DNA of 64,000 nucleotides from Osedax fenrisi (GCA_964019155.1 OZ025240.1:28932749-28996748), one strand, 5' to 3'; shown: positions 1-11,774, numbered from the stretch's first letter. Numbers and translations: made by a program. The notes: generated from the sequence alone by a model not told the origin.

Positions 1-672
1 TAGGTTTTGTAGGGTTTCTTAGTTAGCTTTAGGTTTTGTAGGGTTTATTAGTTAGCTTTAGGTTTTGTAGGGTTTATTAGTTAGCTTTAGGTTTTGTAGG
101 GTTTATTAGTTAGCTTTAGGTTTTGTAGTGTTTCTTAGTTAGCTTTAGGGGTTTGTAGGGTTTCTTAGTTATATTTAGGTTTTGTAGAGTATCTTAGTTA
201 GCTTTAGGTTTTGTAGGGTTTCTTAGTTAACTTTAGGGTTTGTAGGTTTTCTTAGTTAGCTTTAGGGTTTTGTAGGGTTTTTTTAGTTAGATTTAGATTT
301 TGTAGGGTTTCTTATTTAGCTTTAGGTTTTGTAGGGTTTCTTAGTTAGCTTTGGGTTTTGTAGGGTTTCTTAGTTAGCTTTAGGTTTTGTAGGGTTTCTT
401 AGTTAGCTTTGGGTTTTGTAGGGTTTCTTAGTTAGCTTTAGATTTTGTAGGGTTTCTTAGTTAGCTTTAGGTTTTGTAGGGTTTCTTAGTTAGCTTTGGG
501 TTTTGTAGGGTTTCTTAGTTAGCTTTAGATTTTGTAGGGTTTCTTAGTTAGCTTTAAGTTTTGTAGTGTTTCTTAGTTAGATTTGGGTTTTTTAGGGTTT
601 CTTAGTTAGCTTTAGATTTTGTAGGGTTTCTTAGTTAGCTTTGGGTTTTGTTAGGCTTCTTAGTTAGCTTTA
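1..672. repeat. 29-bp minisatellite (about 23 copies)
   Basis: Tandem array with a 29-bp period; each unit begins TAGGTTTTGTAGGGTTTC and ends TTAGTTAGCTT. Copies differ by single substitutions (GGTTTT/GGGTTT, TTTC/TTTA) and occasional 1-bp indels. The array starts at the window edge, so its full length is unknown. The units carry telomere-like TAGGGTTT strings but are not a plain hexamer or heptamer telomere repeat. Confidence 0.97.
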
Positions 673-1022
673 GCCTCCACCTTCTTTTCACCCAACTCCT
701 CCTCCTCCTCTTACTCCATCTCCTCCTCCTCTACCTCCTCCTCCTACACCTCCTCGTCCTCATCATTCTCATCCACCTCATCCGATTCCTCCTCTTCCAA
801 ATTCTCCTCTTTCTCCAACACCATCTCACCATCTTACACCTCCTCATCCTCATCCACCTCCACCACCACCTGCTCCTCCTCCTCTTACTCCAACTCCTCC
901 TACACCTTCTCCTCCTCCATCTCCTCATCCACCTCCTCCTACACCTATATCTTCTCATTCTCCTCATCTTCCTCCTCCATCTGCTACTCCTCTTCCTCCT
1001 CCACCTCCACCCCCTCCACTAG
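673..1022 (+). repeat. CT-rich polypyrimidine tract
   Basis: About 350 bases almost purely C and T on the plus strand with scattered A, rich in CCT/CTC triplets. It abuts the 29-bp minisatellite. Long open frames here (Leu/His-rich on plus, Arg-rich on minus) follow from base composition and are not genes. Such tracts can form triplex DNA; that is inference. Confidence 0.93.
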
Positions 1023-1036
1023 GAACACCAACACAA

Positions 1037-1315
1037 TCAGTAGGTCGCGTTGATATAATCTAGCTTGTGCAGAATAATACCCTTAACGTAAACCGGCCTA
1101 CTGATGTGAGGTTTCCTAGTGTGCGACGCTATGGTTATCTCAGTAGAGAGAGTGGAGGGAGTGAACCGTACGAATCTCACTCGCTCCTCGCCCTTCTCGA
1201 TGTCAGCCTCCATTCTCTTATCGGTAATACGGCAGGCCATAACGCATATGAATAATCCTGTCACGAGGACAGCAGACGTCGAACAGAATACAACTATCGT
1301 CTGTTGGAAGGACAT
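1037..1315 (-). CDS. Small single-pass membrane protein-like ORF (92 aa) or exon
   Basis: I do not recognise the family. The ORF starts MSFQQTIVVF and has one clear hydrophobic segment at about residues 6-28, followed by a charged segment (RITDKRMEADIEKGEERVR) and a Ser/Thr-rich tail ending in a TGA stop. The block is visibly richer in GC than its surroundings, which favours real coding. The first codons contain TTCCAACAG, which could also be a splice acceptor, so this may be an internal or last exon and not a complete gene. Two shorter homologues of its start lie at 1805 (plus) and 2036 (minus). Topology is inferred: short outer N-terminus and basic cytoplasmic tail. Confidence 0.5.
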   Translation of the reverse strand: MSFQQTIVVFCSTSAVLVTGLFICVMACRITDKRMEADIEKGEERVRFVRFTPSTLSTEITIASHTRKPHISRPVYVKGIILHKLDYINATY

Positions 1316-1655
1316 ATCATTAATATAATTGCAAGTATATGTTTAATATACATAATAGAATATATCATGTATAATGTTGTGACTACATACTATATTATAT
1401 AAATCTAAGCGTTGATAAATACATAGTTGTAGTACGGCTGTGGAACTAGATAACGAGATATAAGACACAGCACAGATAGCCTACACTTAGTTAGATAGGA
1501 GAACTCCGAGTGCATGGGACAATCACATATCGGACATACTGACCACACCGGCTATAAGATTGTCAATCGAGATAATATTAATAACCAACACAAATATTAT
1601 TCGAAGGATAATAATTACTTGATAAACTACATACATTGTATTTTAATACACATAC
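1316..1655. other. AT-rich spacer, nothing recognised
   Basis: This is the upstream side of the minus-strand 92-aa ORF. A slightly GC-richer patch lies near 1490-1560, but I see no motif, coding frame or promoter element I can defend. Confidence 0.6.
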
Positions 1656-1697
1656 ATTATATATATATATATATAATATGATAATTGTTATGTTATT

Positions 1698-1765
<68 letters not shown>

Positions 1766-1800
1766 GATAACATAATAATTATCATATTATAGTGTATTAA
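1656..1800. repeat. Palindrome centred on an (AT)n microsatellite
   Basis: An (AT)n run at about 1705-1761 is flanked by inverted arms: ATAATATGATAATTGTTATG before it, and the matching complement ending in CATAATAATTATCATATTAT after it. The whole block can fold into one long hairpin. It lies between the inverted ORF starts and the 92-aa ORF. Confidence 0.85.
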
Positions 1801-1804
1801 TGGT

Positions 1805-1870
1805 ATGTACTTCAATGAGATGATTGCTGTTTGCGTGATGATGTTTGCAGGTTTAACTAGAACATATTAA
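1805..1870 (+). pseudogene. Short leader-like ORF, plus-strand arm of an inverted repeat
   Basis: A 21-codon ORF beginning MYFNEMIAVCVMMFAG. It is homologous, in inverted orientation, to the ORF at 1875-2036 and more distantly to the start of the 92-aa ORF at 1315. The sequence TTTGCAG followed by GTTTAA could be a splice donor after the leader. It is probably a truncated duplicate. Confidence 0.4.
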
Positions 1871-1874
1871 TTGT

Positions 1875-2036
1875 TTACATGGTAGTGAAAGAACAGCAAT
1901 AAATATCGAAAATGATAACATCGTATCTAAGTATGGCGATGCAAGAATGCACTCTAATGTAAGTAAGCAATGAATATGTGCTAGTTATACCTGCAAACAT
2001 CATCACATATAGAGCTATCATCTGTTGGAAGTACAT
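1875..2036 (-). CDS. Small ORF (53 aa) with hydrophobic leader
   Basis: Starts MYFQQMIALYVMMFAGIT, a run of hydrophobic and Met residues resembling a signal peptide or membrane anchor, then about 35 residues with Cys and aromatic positions, ending in TAA. Its first codons align with the 92-aa ORF start (M-x-F-Q-Q) and with the inverted copy at 1805. No family is recognised. It may be a first exon, since GCAG|GTATAA within it could act as a donor. It may also be a chance frame: its GC content is low and no domain is visible. Confidence 0.35.
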   Translation of the reverse strand: MYFQQMIALYVMMFAGITSTYSLLTYIRVHSCIAILRYDVIIFDIYCCSFTTM

Positions 2037-2266
2037 GGTATTCACGAGACTAGTGAAATGATATAGCTATACACGATATAACCAATATTATAATATTATA
2101 ATTATTATTTCTATACTATATATACAAGTATTTTAAATATAGAAATATATATTTCAACAAATAAAACACACCGTATATATATAGGAAGGGATATATCCTA
2201 GGAAGTGAAGATAAGATAGTTTCCAACTAAGGAAAATGAAATGCAGAGGAGTACAACCTATCATTG

Positions 2267-2267
<1 letters not shown>

Positions 2268-2314
<47 letters not shown>
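2268..2314. repeat. (TA)n microsatellite
   Basis: A pure TA run directly before the RT fragment that begins near 2304. The LINE reading frame runs straight out of it. Confidence 0.95.
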
Positions 2315-2316
<2 letters not shown>

Positions 2317-2900
2317 ACTTCGAAGATGATATGGCACTACAGTGGACTATAGTAGGTGAAAGTATAAAAGAAGCCCACGGGATTCTCACTCGACTAAGCA
2401 TGAATACAGGGAAAACGAAATACATGAGTTACAATACTACTCAATAGATTGAAATCTAAGCTATATATGGGTTGGATCTGAAAAAGATTGAAGACTTCAA
2501 GTACCTAGGGGTATGGATAGACAGTAGTGCAACAGATTTTAAAATCAGAAAAGCGCTAGATTGGAGAAAATGTCATCAAATAAGGAATATCTGGAAATCA
2601 ACTTTTAGTAGGAAACTTAAAATCAGGCTAATACACATAACAGTTGAATCAGTTATGTTGTACACGTGTACCTTCATATATCTATAGATATACTACTCAA
2701 ACAACTCGATGGCACATACACTCGAATTCTACGAATTATATTAAACGTATATTGGTCTCAGAAAGTTACAAATGAGGTAGGGGCCTACTTTATGGGGATA
2801 TAGAAAAGTATCTGCAAAGATCAGACGATTATTAAAGTTTGATGACTTACGTGATTAATAGTAACACATCTGGGAGTTCATATGTGTAGAAATGTCACTA
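2304..2900 (+). pseudogene. RTE-like LINE reverse-transcriptase fragment
   Basis: Two short frames encode the palm/thumb part of a non-LTR reverse transcriptase. The first, MDFEDDMALQ, is the F/YADD catalytic box with Ala replaced by Glu, so it is dead. The second includes FKYLGVWIDSS, RKALDWRKC, LKIRLIHITVESVMLYTC and then, after a frameshift, TYTRILRIILNVYW. This order is typical of endonuclease-RT elements common in cnidarians and sponges; the RTE-like label is my best judgement. A fragment of the same family lies at 38754-39165. The 5' part is missing and replaced by the TA run. Confidence 0.85.
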
Positions 2901-2984
2901 ATGCAGTTTTAGAACCACACAAAAACAAACATACATACATAAACACACACAAATATATACATAAATATCACTAATGACCCAAAT

Positions 2985-3660
2985 ACTTACTTTCTTGACA
3001 TTATTATTAATCAACACAAAATCATTCCCACCAATTCTGTTAAATACCTAGGCGTCAACTTCAAAAATAAACTTAATCTAGATAAACATTACAGTTTACT
3101 TACTCAATCTACGACTGCACAGCTATTCAATCTTAAAAAAAATACGACCATACTTAAATAGAAATACTAGTAAACTACTGACTCAGACTCTCATACTTTC
3201 AAGAATACAATACTGCAACTCACTATTCTCATTATCTGAAAAACTGAAAATAGACAAACTAGACAAAATAATTAACCGCTCAATTAGAAATATATACCGA
3301 CTGCAGAAGTCTGACTATACAACTAGTATTACTGACTTACGTAACAAACTTAACTGGCTAAAACTGAAGACTCTATCAACTACAAAATACTTACAATACT
3401 TAAAAAGACAATTACTTATAACTTACCCTATAATTTACGAAACAAAATAAAACATAAACCAAACACTAGACTTTTACGTAATAACAATTCCCCTAAACTA
3501 CACCAACCGATTACCCATTGCATCAAATACGAAACGAGACAATTCAACTCCGCATCAACAATTAGATGGAACAAACTACCCACGCAACTTAGAAATAAAA
3601 ATCTATCAATTAATATCTTTAAAAAGAAATTAAAAAATGTTCTTATCGCCAAACATTGAT
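2985..3660 (+). pseudogene. CR1/L2-like LINE RT C-terminal fragment
   Basis: Translation across small frameshifts gives, in order, SVKYLGVNFKNKLN, then LILSRIQYCNSLFS, then DKIINRSIRNIYR, then DLRNKLNWLKLKT, and finally IRWNKLPTQLRNKNLSINIF before a stop near 3660. This is the conserved C-terminal thumb and tail of CR1/L2-type reverse transcriptases (YLGV, YCNSL, N.AIR, L.WL, WN.LP). The catalytic part is absent. The last part of the fragment lies in the left arm of the giant palindrome and has an inverted twin at 6590-6950. Confidence 0.85.
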
Positions 3661-3799
3661 GTTCGTTTGGTATCGTAATATTATCGTGCGAATTATATAT
3701 ATTCGCTATTTATATCTATATGTGATATATAATGTTCGATCCATATTATAGAATTATTATTATTAATGATGTGTCTAAATAAATACTTTAACAACAACA

Positions 3800-3822
3800 A
3801 CAACAACACACACATACACACA

Positions 3823-3853
<31 letters not shown>
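3800..3853. repeat. (CA)n microsatellite, left palindrome arm
   Basis: Interrupted CA repeat preceded by (AAC)n. It is the mirror of the longer GT repeat at 6341-6434. Confidence 0.95.
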
Positions 3854-4260
3854 GTACAGAGTTGAACACTCGCTATACTACATATATGCAATGCACCTAT
3901 AGGTACATATCTCTAAGTACGTACGCACCTATACTGTGTGTATGTGTATGTGCGTGTGTGTATGTGTGTGTATGTATCTCTTGTATGTAGCAATACATTG
4001 TAATCAATGCGTACGAAAAACGTTATTACTATATCGTAGAGCTAAGTATAACATGTATATATCTGATTAATCAGGGGTATATATATATAATAATTCTATT
4101 ACTACTATAGTAGTATATATATATATAGTATATATATATATTAATTTATAATACAAATTGTTATATATAATGCATCACATACGTAAATATATACACACAT
4201 TGGTAGTAATGCTACGTATTCGTATGGGCATGTAGTGAAGTCACTAGCGCACAAACATAC

Positions 4261-4422
4261 CTACACACACACATACACGCATACACATACATACATCGCG
4301 TACACTAATGTATCATAACTAACGTATTTAAATCTCCTCGCCATCCTGCTGTCCTCGGTTTCCGTTGCCCCCACTTGACTTATTGTAGCCAGCATCATTA
4401 TGATAATTAATAGTGCATTCAT
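4261..4422 (-). CDS. Small secreted-peptide-like ORF (53 aa), left palindrome arm
   Basis: Starts MNALLIIIMMLATISQVGA, a textbook signal peptide: short N-region, hydrophobic core, and a V-x-A cleavage pattern before TETEDSR. An acidic stretch and a dibasic MARRFKYV follow, after which the frame runs into GT-repeat sequence (VCVCVYV) and stops. A plausible splice donor (TAC|GTTAGT) lies just after KY, so the repeat-coded tail may be intron and this would be exon 1. It reads outward from the palindrome centre. Function is unknown; a secreted peptide precursor is inference. Its twin at 5785 differs by a few substitutions without breaking the frame. Confidence 0.5.
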   Translation of the reverse strand: MNALLIIIMMLATISQVGATETEDSRMARRFKYVSYDTLVYAMYVCVCVYVCV

Positions 4423-4635
4423 TGTTGTATGTAATATGTAATGTATGCGTTGTTAATTAATAATAATTGAATTGTAATGAATATAATGTTAATTTGGTTA
4501 AGTAACTGTAACATTTATTAAATGTTTAATTAGTGTTAATTAATTGTTTATAAAATTATTTTATTGAAATTAAAAATTTAAATTTATTAAAATGTGGTAA
4601 AAATAATAACATTTTGTAACAATAATAAATGAATA

Positions 4636-5588
<953 letters not shown>

Positions 5589-5784
5589 AACAAATTTTAT
5601 TATTTTTTACCACATTTTAATAAATTTAAATTTTTAATTTCAATAAAATAATTTTATAAACAATTAATTAACACTAATTAAACATTTAATAAATGTTACA
5701 GTTACTTAACCAAATTAACATTATATTCATTACAATTCAATTATTATTCATTAACAACGCATACATTACATATTACATACAACA

Positions 5785-5940
5785 ATGAATACATTATTAA
5801 TTATCATCATGATGCTGGTGACAATAAGTCAAGTGGTGGCAACGGAAACCGAGGACAGCAGGATGGCGAGGAGATTTAAATACGTTAGTTATGATACATT
5901 AGTGTACGCGATGTATGTATGTGTATGCGTGTATGTGTGA
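5785..5940 (+). CDS. Small secreted-peptide-like ORF (51 aa), right palindrome arm
   Basis: Starts MNTLLIIIMMLVTISQVVA with the same signal-peptide layout and V-x-A cleavage pattern as the left-arm twin, followed by TETEDSRMARRFKYV. Changes from the twin are Ala to Thr, one synonymous Ile codon, Ala to Val and Gly to Val, so the hydrophobic character and frame are kept. The downstream GT-rich tail is probably not protein-coding: TAC|GTTAGT is a reasonable donor. It points outward on the plus strand. No family is recognised. Conservation between arms may only reflect recent duplication. Confidence 0.5.
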   Translation: MNTLLIIIMMLVTISQVVATETEDSRMARRFKYVSYDTLVYAMYVCVCVYV

Positions 5941-6340
5941 GTGTGCTTATGCATGCGTATGTGTGTGCGTGTGTAGGTGTGTGTGTGCGCTAGTGACTTC
6001 ACTACATGCCCATACGAATACGTAGCATTACTACCAATGTGTGTATATATTTACGTATGTGATGCATTATATATAACAATTTGTATTATACATTAATATA
6101 TATAGTAGTAATATAATTATTATATATATACCCCTGTACGATTAATCAGATATATACATGTTATACTTAGCTCTACGATATAGTAATAACGTTTTTCGTA
6201 CGCATTGATTACAGTGTATTGCTACATACAAGAGATACATACACACACATACACACACAGTATAGGTGCGTACGTACTTAGAGCTATGTACCTATAGGTG
6301 TATTGCATATATGTAGTATAGCGAGTGTTCCACTCTGTAC

Positions 6341-6348
6341 GTATGTGT

Positions 6349-6434
<86 letters not shown>
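6341..6434. repeat. (GT)n microsatellite, right palindrome arm
   Basis: Nearly pure GT run, the mirror of the CA run at 3800-3853 but much longer, showing that the arms evolve independently. Confidence 0.96.
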
Positions 6435-6437
<3 letters not shown>

Positions 6438-6589
6438 ATTGGTGTGTATGTGTGTGTTGTTGTTGTTGTTAAATTATTTATTTATACACATCATTAATAA
6501 TAACAATTCTATAATGTGGATCGAAAAATATATATCACACATAGATATAAATAGCGAATATATATAATTCGCACGATAATATTACGATA

Positions 6590-6950
6590 CCAAACGAACA
6601 TCAATATTGGGCGATAAGAGATATTTTTAATTTATTTTTAAAGATATTAATTGATAGTTTTTATTTCTAATTTGCGGGGGTATTTTGTTCCATCTAAATG
6701 TTGATGCGGAGCTGAATTTTCTCCTTTCGTATTTGATGAAATGGGTAATCGGTTGGTGTAGTTTAGTGGAATTGTTATTACGTAAAAGTCTAGTGTTTGG
6801 TTTATATTTTATTTTGTTTCGTAAATTATAGGGTAAGTTATAAGTAATAGTCTTTTAAGTATTGTAAGTATTTTGTAGTTGATAAAGTCTTCAGTGTGTA
6901 GCCAGTTAAGTAAGTTTTGTTACGTAAGTCAGTAATGCTAGTTTTATAAC
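6590..6950 (-). pseudogene. CR1/L2-like LINE RT tail, inverted copy
   Basis: Reverse complement of the LINE C-terminal sequence at 3312-3660, including the WN.LP region and the tail motif before the stop. It has several indels and stops. It belongs to the right palindrome arm, not to an independent insertion. Confidence 0.85.
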
Positions 6951-8043
6951 TTGTATTAATGAACACCGTGGTATTAAATTGGATCTACCATTTCTCTACC
7001 GTTGCGGTAGACATTGTTTGTTGGAAGTTATAATTCCACTGGTCTAGCGACCCCATCTAACCCTTTTGCTCATTGGCTATGATTTATTAGTTATTCAATC
7101 AACTCTCGATATCTCATAAACCAAAATGTTTATAATACGGCTATGTTATGCGTAATTACAAATACCATTTTTAAATATTACTGTCATTAAGTTCATGTAT
7201 TATTGATTCTTCGTTAAAAATTAACCTTTATTGCTTTCATTTTAACATATTGTATTAAATTGTATGTAAAATACAGTCAAAAGATGCAATACAGTATAGG
7301 TAAAATCTATATTATTACATATATTATATTATTTATTATTGGTATGACATCATAATATGCCTGACCAATTTAATTGAATATTACATTTTAATTATAAATA
7401 TTTAGTAGTATGCGTACTTACAATTGTTAAAAATATCATATTTTATTTTGGTGGAGTTTTTAATCCCATCCAAGAACTTAGATTGCGTTTGTATAATAAC
7501 ATTGCACTGGTTTGTCTTCGATGTCGCTATCATGTTAAGTCATCCGTTGTTTTAACGAGAGCCGATCATTTTGTATTCATAATTATATAAGATATCTTTC
7601 AAATATTATTTGTATTCCTTTTTTATTGTTCCGGACAGGGCTTGAAACCTAGTCATACTTATTGTGTATATAATTCGTTAACGCATTAATGATAATTAGC
7701 TAATTGAACTATACAGGCAGTTATATATAGGGTATATAGGGTATATATACCTACATATATGTATATTACTTGCTGCTTATTTCCGTATTGTTGATTCCTG
7801 ACAGTAGGAGTTCTAAAAACATCACGGTTCATCATAGCTACTCTATTGATTACTATCGCGATTCTTTCTTTATCTTGGAACACAATCTATCTCGTACGAT
7901 GTACGTATAGATCCTTCAACAGTTTTATGTCCTTCTCGGGTGTTTCATCATTCAGACATTGATTGCTGAACTTATGTTTCACTAGGTAATAATGCCAGCA
8001 CATGTAGTCAATGAGGGAATGAGACTACCGGTGTTTGTAGTAT
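6951..8043. other. AT-rich stretch without recognised genes
   Basis: Mostly non-coding. A minus-strand patch at about 7790-7900 reads IVFQDKERIAIVINRVAMM and is followed by a GTAATA donor-like site, so it could be an exon, but I recognise nothing in it. Confidence 0.5.
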
Positions 8044-8081
8044 CCATAGATTTATTACAATTGTAAACTATAAATCTATGG
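8044..8081. repeat. Hairpin repeat family 2, copy 1
   Basis: Near-palindrome with arms CCATAGATTTAT and its partner GTAAACTATAAATCTATGG around CAATT. The right arm matches the arms of the hairpin at 21879-21920, so this is a recurrent hairpin. Confidence 0.8.
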
Positions 8082-8201
8082 TAGTATCACTCCTCTATTA
8101 ATTGTTTACCACCAAGTTCCAGTAATGATGATAGCTGTCGTTACCGTAATTTGTTTATTAATTACACCATTATTAATTTCCTGTTGGTGAGATATCTGTT
8201 T

Positions 8202-8204
<3 letters not shown>

Positions 8205-8285
<81 letters not shown>

Positions 8286-8295
8286 ACACACACAT

Positions 8296-8332
<37 letters not shown>

Positions 8333-8333
8333 T
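8205..8333. repeat. (CA)n and (TA)n compound microsatellite
   Basis: About 75 bases of CA, then interrupted CA/TACA, then a TA run. The short ORFs across it are repeat artefacts. Confidence 0.97.
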
Positions 8334-9300
8334 ATGTATATATAACAAATATAAATATAAATATAAATAACAAATATACAATAAGATTTTTATAATGTTA
8401 GTTTATATTGTAAAAGTCTATTGAATATAATAGTATTGAATTTTATATTATGAATTTGATAAATACAATAATAATATTATTTTGTAATGTACTACATATG
8501 TAGGTTATTAGTGTATAAATATATAGGTATAGATGAATTAATATAGTCTAAATGGGGGAGTAAACATAAACGAATGAGATTTTGGAATTAATAACTAAAT
8601 GTAGTATGAATTTATTTAAGTTATAGATAAATATCAAGACCTCCTATAACCTCGAGGTTATAGGAGGTCTTGTAAATATAGGTTTTAAAAACAAAGATAA
8701 TGTACGAAATTTGTTTGTGATTCAAAATAAACATTTAATTCTTAAATGTGGGTCTAAAATAAATTAAAGAATCAAAACAAAACATGTATGTATGTCAAAT
8801 TGATTATATTAAATGAATATACTAAACTAATATCCTGTCAAATATGATAGCGTAAAGTTTGGATATGATGGTGTTATTCGACTAACATATACTAATTAGA
8901 TGTACTGAAAGAAGATTTATAATTGTTGTAAATCTTCAACATATAATATTTATTTCATGTTGAGATACTAGTCATATTAATTAACTTATGTATGCATACG
9001 TGTAACAAATACTTAACCTTTAAATAGGTCATGCATGAAAGTGATAAATATATTTACCTATAGGTAAATTAAGTAAATTAAGTAAATAACACCTACAGTT
9101 AAATTAAGTAAATTAAACTGAATAACTCACTGAATGTTAAACATAACTTTAATAAATAATATATGAGAAAGAAAATTTAAATAATCTTATGAGTGAATGT
9201 TATGATATTATCAAATTGTGAATATACTTGAAGTAATAACACTATGAATTATAAGTAGCAGTAAGGTATATTTCATAGGGGGTCCTATAATTTATAATAT
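8334..9300. other. AT-rich stretch without genes
   Basis: Apart from the palindrome at 8635 and short direct repeats of TAAATTAAG near 9060-9115, I see no coding frame or structured element. Confidence 0.6.
8635..8672. repeat. Perfect 38-bp palindrome (hairpin family 1, copy 1)
   Basis: Two exact inverted 19-base arms with no loop; the left arm is CAAGACCTCCTATAACCTC. The same 17-base stem recurs at 12619-12654. It is GC-rich relative to its flanks. It could be a transcript-level hairpin or a tiny mobile palindrome. Confidence 0.97.
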
Positions 9301-9306
9301 ATTATT

Positions 9307-9318
9307 AATATATGTATA

Positions 9319-9376
<58 letters not shown>
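9307..9376. repeat. (AT)n microsatellite
   Basis: TA/GTATATA-rich run grading into pure TA. Confidence 0.95.
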
Positions 9377-9380
<4 letters not shown>

Positions 9381-9602
9381 AGTATAACTAATTAAAAACT
9401 ATTAGATATTATATAAATAAATTAGTCTATATTATACCTACATATGATTTTATTAGGTTATAGGTTATAGGTTAATAAATGGTAGATTTAATGAGATGAA
9501 ATACACTATAACATCTTCTCTCTACATTATGTTATCATTACAAATGGTGACATCAATTCAACAATGTTTAATTCATAATTATACTGTGGATAATAAATAT
9601 CA

Positions 9603-9710
9603 TTAAACTAGTCCCATTGAATTTCTCAGCCAGTTATTTTCAATATCCAGGTTACTAACATTTCTTGCATCTTCAAATGAACTTGTTGGTCTTACAACGA
9701 TTAATGTCAT
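9603..9710 (-). pseudogene. hAT transposase C-terminal fragment
   Basis: A 36-codon minus-strand frame ending in TAA reads MTLIVVRPTSSFEDARNVSN and then ENNWLRNSMG. It aligns with the hAT dimerisation region, where the family shows L..P.SSA.AERSFS.L..I..WLR..MG. The ERSFS core has decayed to EDARNV. No upstream transposase domain is readable. Confidence 0.65.
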
Positions 9711-9820
9711 CAATATTTCCACATTGGTATATAATTTCCCTATATTTTCCTAGATAATATTCCTACTTTCAAGTTTATTCATAATTTATCAGATATATCA
9801 GAGATAATATAATTTCTATG

Positions 9821-10159
9821 TGTGGTAGAGCTGGTGAAGCGAGTGTTTAGGCTGCGGGACGGATATCTAGAGAGAAGCTGCAATGGCGCATCTAGGTAGT
9901 CCGTTGCTAAGTGCTATTAGTGCGTGCGGCGTGTTCATTGATACGTGACGGCGTGCGATAAAGTGTGGATGTCGCCACATTTATCATTGTGTTATTATTA
10001 TATTACTTTAACGCATCGCATTTCTAATTATTGTTTACCGTGCATAATCAGAGGACACAACGGTTTGTGTTTATTATGTATCTTTTAGTGTTTAATGTAT
10101 ATATGTTTTAGAGTTTAATAAACGTATTCAACAACAAGTATCTCTACCTCTCTGTTACA
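9821..10159 (+). mobile_element. LTR of a Ty3/gypsy-like retrotransposon (5' LTR)
   Basis: Begins TGTGGTAGAGC and ends CTCTGTTACA, so it has the TG...CA termini of LTRs. It carries an AATAAA polyadenylation signal near its end and is followed directly by a TGGCGCACTCGG stretch that fits a primer-binding site. It is GC-richer than its flanks. The gag and protease relics downstream on the same strand support the call. No matching 3' LTR is seen, so the element is truncated. Confidence 0.8.
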
Positions 10160-10371
10160 TTTGGCGCACTCGGCAGGATACAAAGATTTGGACTCGTGTG
10201 ATCCTAGACTACGGAAGGAGGAATTACATAATCTGTAGAAGTCCTGGAATTCCGCTAGTAACACGCGTGAAGCTTTATATATATATAATCGTGACATCTA
10301 ATATATATATACGATAACTTGACAATTTCAAGTTGAAATACGGCGTATTGAAATTATTACGTAATAATAAT

Positions 10372-10640
10372 TTGTGTATTCTATTCTAACAATAGAACCG
10401 AGTTACGTAACCGTATAGCGAATCTATTTTACACCGCTATTATATATTACGCAATTATAGTGTATTGCATATACATACCGATATCGGAGATATTGTATAT
10501 AATTTGTTTATTCTATTCTAACAATAGAACCGAGTTACGTAACCGTATAGCGAATCTATTTTACACCGCTATTATATATTACGCATTTTACGCATTTATA
10601 CATACCGATATCGGAGATATTGGTTATTTTACTAGTGAAT
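10372..10640 (+). repeat. 132-bp tandem duplication in the retrotransposon leader
   Basis: The block starting TTGTGTATTCTATTCTAACA is repeated 132 bases later (start 10504) with few differences. Both copies run through CGTTACGTAACCG-like and TTTACACCGC motifs. It lies between the LTR and gag. Confidence 0.9.
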
Positions 10641-10851
10641 ATATTCTAGTCGTTATCATTCATATTATAAGCGTCTTATTGAACACGTTTAGCCCGCACT
10701 ATGGAGCGTAGAGGCACGCTTGCCGAAAGTGGGTCGGACCAGCTTATCCGAGGGTAAACGTTCCAAAGCCTAGGCATAAGCTAAGGGTGCTGTAGTTATT
10801 GCGGGGTTGAACACTCGAGTCAAACGAGTGAGTCAAGTTGTTGAGCTAGAT

Positions 10852-11774
10852 ATGCCACAGGCAGACTTTACGAGTAATGAGAGTCAGGACTCTGATACCA
10901 AACCGGCGATGAAGGTATGTACATCGGTACATCGTCCACAATACGTAAGTAGGAGGCGTGATCTAGAGTGTTTCAATGGTACTAATGGAATAGATGTAGA
11001 GGATTGGGTAGAGGATGTCAAAGAACATCTGAGTGGGACAGGTTATGATGCGGAGTATATGGCGGAGTTTGTTAGGGATCATGTGATGGGTATAGCTAAA
11101 CGGGAGTTAAGGGCGGGGAAGCTATGCAAACCGGGAGTAGAGGTTAGCGACATGTATGACGCATTAATCAGTAATTTTGGTAATCTGGGGGATGAAGATA
11201 TGGCCTTGGAAACTTTCTATTCCAGAAGTCAAGAAACCGACGAATCCATTTTGGAACTATCTTTATCACTATGCGGATTATGGGATAAAGTGGGTAATGA
11301 TAAGGGTCGGGATAAAGCGTTATAGCGAGATTAACCGGTGCGGTTAATGACAAGGGGTTAGGACAGGAACTGTTGCGTTTACAGCTAGAGCAACCATTAT
11401 TAAGCTTTATACTTTTCCGCGCTAGAGCTATAGCGTGGGTGAAGGAAAATATGAAAATACCTAAAGTTATTGCACAAGTAGGCGTAATCGGTAACAATCA
11501 GTTGGGAGATCAGAGGGAAACTGTACAAAGTCAGATTGATAAATTAACAGTCCTTGTTGGGAAATTAACCGAAGAGGTGCAACGGGGTAGGGAGTCAGGG
11601 CCACCTAGTTTTGCAGGTAGGTGTTTGGTTTGTGTGGCGCTAGGGCATAGAGCGGTACAGTGCGAGAGAAACGGGCAAGTTAGAGGCCAGCTGAGATGGC
11701 AAGGTAGGGGTCAGTATCAAGGATATGATCATGGTCGGGGTAACATCCAGGGATATAACCAGGGAAACGAGTAG
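10852..11774 (+). pseudogene. Ty3/gypsy-like gag, one frameshift
   Basis: The first ATG is at 10852 (MPQADFTS); the frame stays open upstream to about 10807 without an ATG. The N-terminal half contains a capsid-like segment (LECFNGTNGIDVEDWVEDVK, later VSDMYDALISNFGNLGDED). A frameshift near 11319 moves the reading frame. The second half continues with LTGAVNDKGLGQELL and ends with one CCHC zinc knuckle, CLVCVALGHRAVQC, followed by a Gln/Gly/Arg-rich tail and a TAG at 11772. Knuckle spacing C-x2-C-x4-H-x4-C is canonical. The protein would package element RNA; here it is broken. The protease relic follows in frame after the TAG. Confidence 0.85.

Noticed and set aside
1..672. CRISPR-like array
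   Set aside because: Units are contiguous 29-mers with no unique spacers, in eukaryotic DNA.
648..1022. Leu/His-rich and Arg-rich ORFs in the CT tract
   Set aside because: Open frames follow from polypyrimidine composition.
6303..6567. Val/Cys-repeat ORFs
   Set aside because: Translation of the GT microsatellite; the same reasoning removes frames at 3766-3990 and 8106-8381.
10460..10711. 83-aa ORF in the LTR element leader
   Set aside because: Lies in the duplicated untranslated leader before gag; no domain and the duplication explains its length.
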